Shown piece after piece: positions 1-5,743 of a DNA stretch of 16,969 nt. The notes beneath the pieces are model-generated. The model searched no databases and was not told the DNA's origin. It saw nothing but the letters and a program-made list of their open reading frames with translations. Both the position numbers and the translations under genes were made by a program. Positions within the stretch are counted from its first letter, which is position 1. The number at the start of each line of letters is the position of its first letter. Origin of the DNA: Bacteroidales bacterium (GTDB lineage Bacteria > Bacteroidota > Bacteroidia > Bacteroidales > JAGOPY01); contig JALNZD010000061.1 in assembly GCA_023229505.1 (NCBI GenBank), forward strand, positions 1 through 16,969. The letters are read 5' to 3'.

Positions 1-61
1 GCGCTTCAATGGCTACCCGGGCCTTAAAGGCCGACGTAAATTTTCTTCTTTTTGCTTTCAT
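1..61 (-). pseudogene. IS3-family transposase OrfA, N-terminal start only (runs off the window)
   Basis: Read on the minus strand from an ATG at 61-59, the first codons give MKAKRRKFTSAFKARVAIEA. This is the typical opening of the IS3/IS911-type OrfA helix-turn-helix protein (basic KRRKF followed by FKA-VA-EA). Only 20 codons lie in the window, so nothing can be said about orfB or completeness. The leader (62 to about 120) probably contains this element's left end, including the imperfect inverted repeat listed separately. The exact tip is not certain, because the sequence runs straight into the IS630 transposase frame that opens at 129. Family assignment rests on this short N-terminal signature only. 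Confidence 0.6.
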
Positions 62-65
62 AATA

Positions 66-104
66 CCACTGTTAAAATTAGACTTTTTTCAACTTAACCA
101 GTGG
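66..104. repeat. Imperfect inverted repeat in the IS3 leader
   Basis: CCACTGTTAA at 66-75 pairs with TTAACCAGTGG at 94-104, with one unpaired G, around an 18-base loop. It lies immediately upstream of the IS3 orfA start on the minus strand. Hairpins near IS ends can protect the transposase gene from read-through translation, but that role is inferred here and not shown. Confidence 0.5.
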
Positions 105-128
105 TCTGAATTTTGGGGAGTATTATAG

Positions 129-695
129 TATACCATTAAATTAACAAGAGCTGAGGTGGAAGAACTGAGGAGTATCATCAACAAGGGCTCTCACACTTCG
201 CAAACATTTCGGACAGCATACATTCTTCTTAATTGTGATAAGGGGAAGTATTCTGAAAAAGTAACAAATGAACAACTATCAAAGGTTCTTAAAATCGGGA
301 TGAGAACAATCGATCGTGTCAAAAAAAAATTCATTGAGGAAGGTCTGGAGGCGACATTGGAAAGAAGACCAACAACCCGCATATATGAAAGAAAAGTTGA
401 TGGGGATGTAGAAGCAAAATTAGTAACCTTATGTTGTAGTGATCCCCCGAAGGGGTATGCTAAATGGTCGTTACGCTTGTTGGCTGATAAGATGGTTGAG
501 CTAAAATATGTTGAAAGCATTTCTTACGTGACCGTTAGAGAGGTGCTAAAAAAAACGAACTTAAGCCTTGGAAAGTGAAAGGATGGGTGATTCCACCGGA
601 AAAGAGTAGTGAATTTGTTGCAAACATGGAGCGTGTTTTAGATGTATACAAAAGGCCATATAATCCGAGAAATCCTGTCATTTGTATGGATGAAT
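129..695 (+). pseudogene. IS630-family transposase, frameshifted and truncated
   Basis: The first part, open from 129 with the first GTG at 156, is an IS630-type N-terminus with helix-turn-helix regions (EKVTNEQLSKVLKIG and RTIDRVKKKFIEEG) and a second DNA-binding part (PPKGYAKWSLRLLADKMVEL). At an A8 run (548-555) the frame must shift by -1 to continue as KNELKPWKVKGWVIPPE, through VANMERVLDVYKRPYNPRNPVICMDE. The Asp of CMDE is expected to be the first catalytic residue of the DDE domain. Homology stops there, at an IS21-type end beginning near 696, so the other catalytic residues are missing and the protein cannot be active. The shift sequence CTAAAAAAAAC contains an A AAA AAA heptamer. It could be programmed -1 frameshifting in the parent element or simply a lost A. 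Confidence 0.8.
547..557 (+). other. A8 slippery-type run at the IS630 frame change
   Basis: The zero frame reads CTA AAA AAA ACG and ends at a TGA at 576-578. Slipping back one base after AAA AAA gives AAC GAA CTT AAG CCT TGG, which matches the continuation of the IS630 protein. The heptamer A AAA AAA is a known -1 slippery sequence. A one-base deletion in a poly-A run would look the same. Confidence 0.5.
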
Positions 696-700
696 TGTTT

Positions 701-742
701 ATTCCGGTGATACTGACCCCTCATTCCGGCCATACTGACCCC
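701..742. repeat. IS21 terminal direct repeats (two copies)
   Basis: ATTCCGGTGATACTGACCCC at 701-720 and ATTCCGGCCATACTGACCCC at 723-742 match at 18 of 20 positions and are phased 22 bp apart. Repeated transposase-binding sequences near the tips are characteristic of IS21-family elements. They probably are IstA-binding sites of the interrupting element. Confidence 0.75.
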
Positions 743-766
743 CCCTCTTTTGAGGGGGATTTTTGA
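741..766 (+). terminator. Terminator-like GC hairpin inside the IS21 end
   Basis: CCCCCTC (741-747) pairs perfectly with GAGGGGG (752-758) around a TTTT loop and is followed by ATTTTTG. This resembles a Rho-independent terminator for rightward transcription coming from the IS630 side. The T-tract is short, so its efficiency is uncertain. Confidence 0.5.
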
Positions 767-815
767 GGACAGGATTTTAAAGAACAGTCAATGGCTTTTT
801 GTTTCTGTAAAATTA

Positions 816-1220
816 TTATTTATTGTTTTTCTTCCGCATCGATTCTCCTTTTAAATCGATGCGATGAGATCCATGATATAACCGATCAAGGATTGCATCA
901 GCGATGGTACCCTCCCCAATGATGTCGTACCATTTGTCAACCGGGAGCTGGGAGCCAATGATGGTTGACTTTTTATCATACCGGTCTTCAATGATTTCCA
1001 GTAAAATCATCCGGGTTTGAGCATCAAGGGATTGTAAGCCGAAGTCATCCAGGATGAGTAAATCTGATTTCTCAATGCGGGTGGTTTCTTTGGGGTATGA
1101 TCCGTCAGCCTTTGCCACTTTCAAGGAAGGAAAGAGTTTCTGGCAGTTGAAGTACAGAACCTTATATCCTTTCAGACAAGCCTGATGGCCTAGGGCAGAG
1201 ACCAGGTAACTTTTTCCACA
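816..1220 (-). pseudogene. istB: IS21-family helper ATPase IstB, C-terminal half (remnant A)
   Basis: IstB is the AAA+ ATPase that helps the IstA transposase in IS21 elements. The retained part starts inside the P-loop at CGKSYL and runs through HQACLKGYKVLYF, the Walker B motif LLILDDFG, and SQLPVDKWYDIIGEGTIADAILDRLYHGSHRIDLKGESMRKK, typical of IstB C-termini, to the stop at 816-818. The sequence upstream of 1220 on this strand stays open but is antisense to another istB. The apparent N-terminal 84 residues of that open frame are therefore not IstB. The N-terminal domain and the first half of Walker A are missing, so the product should be inactive. Confidence 0.85.
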
Positions 1221-1222
1221 AT

Positions 1223-1240
1223 AATGTAAAATTTTACATT
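1223..1240. repeat. Perfect 18-bp palindrome at the junction of two istB remnants
   Basis: AATGTAAAATTTTACATT is a perfect palindrome. It is flanked by an inverted pair TTTTTCC (1211-1217) and GGAAAAA (1245-1251), which are the Walker A Gly-Lys codons of the left (minus) and right (plus) istB fragments. The whole 41-bp block is the head-to-head junction of the two genes. Confidence 0.8.
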
Positions 1241-1241
1241 T

Positions 1242-1671
1242 ATCGGAAAAACCTTTATCGCAGCCGGGCTTTGTTACGAAGCCTTGCTCAAGGGTTATAA
1301 AGCCTGCTTCAGGACTATGGAACAACTGGACCATCTGTTGAAAATGAAGGAGATTACCAAAATCGGCCTCCCGTGAATATACTGTACTGCTCAATGCAGA
1401 TCTTTTAGTGATTGATGATATTATGATGTTCCCCATCGAACGCAAACAATCGGTGACCCTGTTTAATCTCATTGATCATCTTCACCAGAATGCCTCTATT
1501 GTCGTCACAACTAACAAAAGCCCGGATGAATGGGTTAAAGTACTTGATGATGAAGTTCTGGCTGCAGCAATCCTGGATAGGTTGCTTTTTAAGTGCGAAG
1601 TGGTCAAATTATCCGGTAAATCCTACCGGTTGGAAAACAGAAAAACAATCTTTGAAAATAACGTTCTTTAA
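1242..1671 (+). pseudogene. istB: Second IS21-family IstB, C-terminal part with a frameshift (remnant B)
   Basis: Homology starts at IGKTFIAAGLCYEALLKGYKACFRTMEQL (from 1242), the second half of Walker A and the following helix. It continues to KEITKIGLP, where a TGA (1374-1376) ends the frame. One base over, the protein resumes as REYTVLLNADLLVIDDIMMFPIERK (Walker B VIDDIM), then SIVVTTNKSPDEW and VLAAAILDRLLFKCEVVKLSGKSYRLENRKTIF, ending at 1671. This istB type (VIDDIMMFP, TTNKSP) differs from remnant A (LILDDFG, GSQLPVD), so the two fragments are not an inverted duplication of one gene. No IS21 end could be recognised downstream of 1671. The N-terminus is lost and the gene is dead. Confidence 0.8.
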
Positions 1672-1703
1672 TATTTTGTTCCTTTGCAAATCGGAAATTA
1701 ACG

Positions 1704-2816
1704 ATGCAGAAATACTTGCATTCTTATTTACCGAAAATCTGCATTTGTAATTACCGCTTACAACGCGGTGTTGGCAAAACCACGCTAATTCTCCAGCACA
1801 TCAAGTTACATCACCATTATCGGGATACGCTTTATGTAAGTGCAGACGATCTTTATTTCTCAGATAACAGCTTATTCTATTTAGCATCCGAATTTTACAA
1901 AAATGGAGGTAAACATTTGTTTATAGATGAAATTCATAAATATGCCGAATGGTCGAAAGAGTTGAAAATGATATACGATAATTTTTCCGATTTGCATGTA
2001 GTATTCACGGGATCGTCCATTCTTGATGTTTACAAAGGGAGTGATGACCTAAGTCGGCGAGTGTTAAGTTTTTATTTGCAGGGCATGTCGTTTCGCGAAT
2101 ATCTGAATATGTCGCAGGGCTTACAACTTCCGGCGTATAGTTTGGAGGATATTATTGCCAATAGGGTAGAGCTATCGGGCATCGAACACCCCCTAACGCA
2201 TTTCAGAAGTTATTTAAGGGAAGGATATTATCCTTTTTATAAGGAATCGGGCTACTATGAGCGATTGAATAATGTTATTAATTTAACGTTGGAGACAGAT
2301 ATTCCGATTTTCTCAAAAATGAATATTTCTACCGCGCAAAAGTTGAAACAATTGTTGTACATTGTTTCGAGCAGTGTGCCTTTTAAGCCGAATTTCACAA
2401 AAATAGCAGAAATGATCGGTGTGCACCGAAATCAAATTGTTGATTTTCTGTATTATTTTGAACGGGCAGGCATCATAGCTCAATTGCGTAACGATACTAA
2501 CGGAATACGGTTATTGGGTAAAGTTGAAAAGGTTTATTTGGATAACACAAATTTGATGTATGCTATTGGCGAACAACGACCCGATGTTGGAAACATTCGC
2601 GAAACCTTCTTTTTTAATCAAATGCGATTGAATCATCAACTGTTTTGCTCCGAGGTTTCCGACTTCAAAATTGACAATTACAACTTTGAAGTAGGTGGTA
2701 AAAACAAAACCCGCAAACAAATAGCGGATGTGGAAAACGCCTTTGTGGTAAAAGATGATATTGAATATGGATATATGAAAACTATCCCGTTATGGGCATT
2801 TGGTTTTAATTACTAA
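1704..2816 (+). pseudogene. AAA_14/DUF4143 ATPase, probably N-terminally truncated
   Basis: From RGVGKTTLILQHIK (residues 21-34) the protein follows the widespread predicted ATPase family with an AAA_14 domain and a C-terminal DUF4143 domain. Walker B is HLFIDEIH (71-78), the sensor region is VVFTGSS, then comes SFREYL. DUF4143 runs from about residue 200 to the typical end ENAFVVKDDIEYGYMKTIPLWAFGF. Family members usually have about 30 more residues before a full GxxxxGK[ST] P-loop. Here residues 1-20 (MQKYLHSYLPKICICNYRLQ) do not look like that region, and the first P-loop glycine is absent (LQRGVGKT). The ATG at 1704 is therefore probably fortuitous, with the break in Walker A. The family's function is unknown. 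An intact protein with an unusual N-terminus is less likely. Confidence 0.7.
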
Positions 2817-2906
2817 AAACCAATAATCACTCTTAGGGCGATCCACAAGAAGTCCAGGTATCGAAGTATTATTTGATTAAATTAGCAGTGAATTTTCTTA
2901 AAACGT

Positions 2907-3134
2907 ATGAGTAATATTAAACTTTTTGAAAGCAAGCAAATACGCAATGAATGGAATGAGCAAGCGCAAAAATGGTATTTTGCAGTAATTGATGTTATTG
3001 AAATTTTAACTGAAAGCAATAATCCGAGAAGATATTGGAGCGACCTTAAAAGAAAGCTTAACTCTGAAGGATTTTCTCAGTTGTACGAAATTATCGTACA
3101 ACTGAAAATGATCTCATCAGACGGGAAAAATATA
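2907..3134 (+). pseudogene. Bro-N / DinD-like gene, 5' part, split by an IS5 element
   Basis: The 76 residues before the insertion (KLFESKQIRNEWNEQAQKWYFAVIDVIEIL, NPRRYWSDLKRKL, QLKMISSDGKNI) match the Bro-N domain found in phage antirepressors and in DNA-damage-inducible protein D-like proteins. It is a putative DNA-binding or regulatory protein. The start at 2907 fits the usual N-terminus (MSNIKLFE). The frame is interrupted after the Ile codon ATA at 3132-3134 by the inserted element. It continues at 4618 as TDCADAKGLLRIIQS. No convincing promoter was seen in the 90 bases upstream. Confidence 0.8.
3131..3134. repeat. Target site duplication TATA (left copy)
   Basis: TATA precedes the left inverted end, and the same four bases follow the right end at 4614-4617. 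Four-base duplications are usual in the IS5 subgroup. Because the flanks read TATATA on both sides, the exact split between end and duplication is ambiguous. The four-base reading restores the Bro-N frame. Confidence 0.65.
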
Positions 3135-3151
3135 TAGTTGATCCTTAACAA

Positions 3152-3176
3152 TTATTAACATATTGATTGTTAATAA
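3152..3176. repeat. Subterminal hairpin in the IS5 leader
   Basis: TTATTAACA (3152-3160) and TGTTAATAA (3168-3176) form a 9-bp perfect stem around a 7-base loop, just inside the left inverted end and ahead of the transposase gene. It is AT-only apart from one C-G pair. It could bind transposase or limit translation of transcripts entering from outside, but neither is shown. Confidence 0.5.
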
Positions 3177-3243
3177 CTTATGTTCTTTGAAATGGTTGAA
3201 CGTGTCTGGATTTTGATTAAATTTGATCAAAACCCTGCAAATT

Positions 3244-4578
3244 ATGATGAAAAAATTACCGGTCCGGCCGCAGCTCGAAATGTTCAAAACAACCCTGGTC
3301 AGTTTCATTCATCCAGAGCATGAACTTTGTTTATTGGCAAAGAAAATCGATTGGGAATCTTTGGAGAAAGAGTTTGCGCCCTTGTATGGCACCGTTGGCA
3401 GGCCTTCTGTGCCAATAAGGACCATTGTTGGATTATTGCTCCTGAAGCAGATGTACAACCTGGGGGATGAAACAGTTGTTGCGAGATATCTTGAAAATCC
3501 TTACTGGCAGCATTTTTGCGGTGAGATTTATTTTCAGTACAACCTGCCTTTTGATCCGAGTGATTTTGTTCATTTCCGACACAGAATCGGTGAAGCCGGA
3601 ATGGAAAAGATCTTCAGGCAGAGTATTGATTTATTCGGAGCAGAGTTGATCCGCAAGGAAGTAAAGGAAGTCAGGGTGGATACTACGGTACAGGAAAAGA
3701 ATATAACCTATCCCACGGATCGCAAGTTGTATGAAAAGGCCATCGAACATTGCAAGAAGATTGCCAATACAGAAGGATTGAAGTTGAAACGGACCTACAC
3801 CCGGGAGATCAAAAAGCTCAAGTATCAATTACGTTTTTGCAGGAGTCCGAAGGACTTTAAAAGACGGATCCGTTTGCAGGGAAAGCTGCACCGGATTGCC
3901 GTAAAGATTTATTCGGATGTGGTCACCCAGCTGGATCCGACTCCTAACCAGGATCTTTTCGACAGGCTTACCGTAATTTACCGGGTGCTGATTCAGCAAC
4001 GTGACGATAAAAACAAAGTATACAGCATTCATGAACCGGGCGTTCTATGTATTGCCAAAGGGAAAGAGCACAAGCCATATGAATTTGGAAATAAGAGTTC
4101 ATTCGCCTATACCAGGAAAACAGGTATCATCGTTGGTGCCATGGCCTTTGAAGAAAACACCTATGATGGCCATACATTGGAGCCACAGTTAAAGCAGGTT
4201 CAGGAACTGACCGGAGGCAATATCAAGAAAGCTATTGTTGACAGGGGTTATAAGATAAAAAAACAAATCGAATCGATCGAAATTGTCATGCCAATACCCA
4301 ATAAAAAGGAAAGTTATTACAAGAAAAAACAGCGGGAGGCCAGATGCCGATCAAGAGCTGGAATAGAAGGACTTATCTCACACCTGAAACATGATCACAG
4401 GATGCTGAGAAATTATCTGAAAGGCACAGCCGGAGACAAAATCAACACCTTATTGGCTGCTGCGGCTTACAATATGATGAAATGGATGAGAATGAAACGA
4501 GAAGAAATTTTATTTTTCCTTTTTCGGTGGTTATATCAAGCAAAGTTTTTTGCTCCGGTAAATATCCCATGTATTTGA
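3244..4578 (+). CDS. IS5-family DDE transposase
   Basis: The N-terminal DUF772-type domain (about residues 15-100: HPEHELCLLAKKIDWESLEKEF, GRPSVPIRTIVGLLLLKQMYNLGDETVV, DPSDFVHFRHRIG) is followed by a DDE catalytic domain. The likely triad is Asp in EVRVDTTVQ, Asp in AIVDRGYK, and Glu in RAGIEGLISHLK, followed by the KHDHRML and LLAAAAYNMMK tail. The start is placed at ATG 3244 (MMKKLPVRPQ). An in-frame TTG at 3223 would add seven residues but is less likely. The length of 444 residues fits IS5 transposases with an insert between the first and second catalytic residues. It catalyses cut-and-paste movement of the element. The frame has no stops, so the protein appears functional. Confidence 0.9.
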   Translation: MMKKLPVRPQLEMFKTTLVSFIHPEHELCLLAKKIDWESLEKEFAPLYGTVGRPSVPIRTIVGLLLLKQMYNLGDETVVARYLENPYWQHFCGEIYFQYNLPFDPSDFVHFRHRIGEAGMEKIFRQSIDLFGAELIRKEVKEVRVDTTVQEKNITYPTDRKLYEKAIEHCKKIANTEGLKLKRTYTREIKKLKYQLRFCRSPKDFKRRIRLQGKLHRIAVKIYSDVVTQLDPTPNQDLFDRLTVIYRVLIQQRDDKNKVYSIHEPGVLCIAKGKEHKPYEFGNKSSFAYTRKTGIIVGAMAFEENTYDGHTLEPQLKQVQELTGGNIKKAIVDRGYKIKKQIESIEIVMPIPNKKESYYKKKQREARCRSRAGIEGLISHLKHDHRMLRNYLKGTAGDKINTLLAAAAYNMMKWMRMKREEILFFLFRWLYQAKFFAPVNIPCI

Positions 4579-4617
4579 ATGAAGGAAAAAAGTGATTTAA
4601 TAAGGATCAACTATATA

Positions 4618-4662
4618 ACAGACTGTGCAGATGCTAAGGGTCTTTTACGAATTATTCAATCA
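4618..4662 (+). pseudogene. Bro-N / DinD-like gene, continuation after the IS5 element
   Basis: Directly after the right TATA the sequence reads in the Bro-N frame as TDCADAKGLLRIIQS, the expected continuation of DGKNI before the insertion. Family members go on with IPSPKAEPF. Here homology stops after the Ser codon at 4660-4662, eight bases before the fcl stop codon. The 3' part of the gene was therefore lost when this region was joined to the polysaccharide locus. The fragment is only 15 codons, but the match in the correct frame makes the call firm. Confidence 0.75.
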
Positions 4663-4669
4663 AAGTTGA

Positions 4670-5743
4670 CTAAAACTTCTGGTAATTTACGTATACTTCC
4701 CTGAGACCTTCCTCTAAACCAATTGCCGGGCTATAACCCAGGCTTTTCAGCAGGCTCACATCCATCAATTTCCTTGGGGTGCCGTCGGGTTTGTCTTTAT
4801 CATACTGAACTTCTCCTGCGTACGCGGTAATTGATTTCACGAGTCCGGCAATCCCGGCAATGCTAATATCTTCGCCAACGCCAATATTAATATGACTTAA
4901 GCCGATATCCTGATAAAGACGAGCTGCGTCAATATTTTCCATTATGAAAACGCAGGCTGCGGCCATGTCATCGACATGCATAAACTCCCGCAATGGATTG
5001 CCGGTTCCCCAAAGAGCGATAGAAGTTTTTCCATTTTCCCTGCAAATCCCATATTTATTTAAAATCGCGAGGATAACCGATTCGTCAGCTTTTCCATCAA
5101 TGCCTTCAACCGGCCTTTTTTCCAGGTCTGCACGTATGGCCTTCCAATCAGCCTGATCCAGGCATTTTCCCAGATGGAACTTGCGGATCAGCGCAGGTAA
5201 CACATGGGATGTCTCCAAATTGAAATTATCGTTGGGCCCATACAGATTCGTGGGCATGACTGAGATGAAATTGCAGCCGTATTGACGGTAATAGCTTTCG
5301 CACATTTTGATACCGGTAATCTTTGCAATGGCATAAGGCTCGTTGGTGGGCTCAAGTTCACCGGTAAGCAGGTATTCTTCTCTTAAAGGCTGAGGTGCCA
5401 GCCTGGGGTAAATGCACGAACTGCCGAGAAAAAGCAGTTTTTTCACACCTGTCAAGTAGGCGGAATGAATGATGTTATTCTGGATCATCAGGTTCTCATA
5501 AATAAACTGGGCCCGATAAGTGTTATTGGCTACGATCCCTCCGACTTTGGCGGCCGCATCAATCACATAATCAGGCTTTTCATGGTTAAAAAACTTTTCA
5601 GTTTCCTCCTGCCTGGAAAGGTCTAGTTCATCCAATGTACGCAGGATAAAATTTCCGTAGCCTTTCTCCTGAAGGTTCCTGAGGATAGCAGATCCGACCA
5701 TGCCCAGGTGCCCGGCAATATAAATCCTGGCATCTTTATTCAT
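4670..5743 (-). CDS. fcl: GDP-L-fucose synthase
   Basis: This enzyme converts GDP-4-keto-6-deoxy-D-mannose to GDP-L-fucose (epimerisation at C3 and C5, then NADPH-dependent reduction at C4) in the cytoplasm. The extended SDR fold is visible: the nucleotide-binding GxxGxxG is G11, G14, G17 (GHLGMVG). The catalytic Ser lies in GSSCIYP (S108/S109) with C110. YxxxK is Y137/K141, and H180 corresponds to the acid/base His of the E. coli enzyme. An insert of about 35 residues (about 195-235) makes it 357 residues against 321 in E. coli, as commonly seen in Bacteroidota. The ATG at 5743 overlaps the gmd stop by 8 bases (ATGAATAA), indicating translational coupling. A GTG at 5767 would extend it but lacks family support. 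Confidence 0.95.
   Translation of the reverse strand: MNKDARIYIAGHLGMVGSAILRNLQEKGYGNFILRTLDELDLSRQEETEKFFNHEKPDYVIDAAAKVGGIVANNTYRAQFIYENLMIQNNIIHSAYLTGVKKLLFLGSSCIYPRLAPQPLREEYLLTGELEPTNEPYAIAKITGIKMCESYYRQYGCNFISVMPTNLYGPNDNFNLETSHVLPALIRKFHLGKCLDQADWKAIRADLEKRPVEGIDGKADESVILAILNKYGICRENGKTSIALWGTGNPLREFMHVDDMAAACVFIMENIDAARLYQDIGLSHINIGVGEDISIAGIAGLVKSITAYAGEVQYDKDKPDGTPRKLMDVSLLKSLGYSPAIGLEEGLREVYVNYQKF

Larger units (their letters stand above)
696..1220 (-). mobile_element. IS21-family element remnant A (one end plus the istB 3' half)
   Basis: The left boundary is proposed at 696-697 (TG), directly where homology to the interrupted IS630 transposase ends. The end carries two 20-bp direct repeats at 701 and 723, a layout known for IS21-family ends, followed by a GC-rich hairpin and the istB gene reading towards the end. 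On the other side the element is cut inside the istB Walker A codons at about 1220, so istA and the distal end are missing. It cannot transpose by itself. Confidence 0.75.
3135..4613 (+). mobile_element. Complete IS5-family insertion sequence (1479 bp)
   Basis: The ends are perfect 13-bp inverted repeats: TAGTTGATCCTTA (3135-3147) and TAAGGATCAACTA (4601-4613). TATA flanks both sides. It holds one transposase gene on the plus strand with an intact DDE set, so it may still be active. Insertion split a Bro-N gene, and joining the flanks with one TATA copy restores that gene's reading frame. This supports the proposed ends and implies a simple insertion without rearrangement. Confidence 0.85.

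Noticed and set aside
701..742. Start of a CRISPR array
   Set aside because: Only two repeats with a 2-bp gap are present; they match the terminal repeats of an IS21 end.
1221..1472. N-terminal 84 residues of the long minus-strand open frame that contains istB remnant A
   Set aside because: They are antisense to the second istB (plus strand) and show no IstB homology; true istB remnant A ends at about 1220.
1472..1750. Plus-strand open frame of 92 codons overlapping istB remnant B
   Set aside because: It lies in a different frame from the recognisable IstB protein and has no family features; it is a shadow.
1704..1763. ATG at 1704 as the genuine start of the AAA_14 ATPase
   Set aside because: The first 20 residues do not resemble the family and the first P-loop glycine is missing, so truncation is more likely than an intact protein.
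3223..3243. TTG start at 3223 for the IS5 transposase
   Set aside because: The tandem ATG codons at 3244 and 3247 give a better start, and the extra seven residues have no family support.
1..4670. A functional composite transposon, phage or defence island
   Set aside because: Apart from the IS5 element every gene here is truncated or frameshifted, and no phage structural genes, recombinase or defence cassette were seen.
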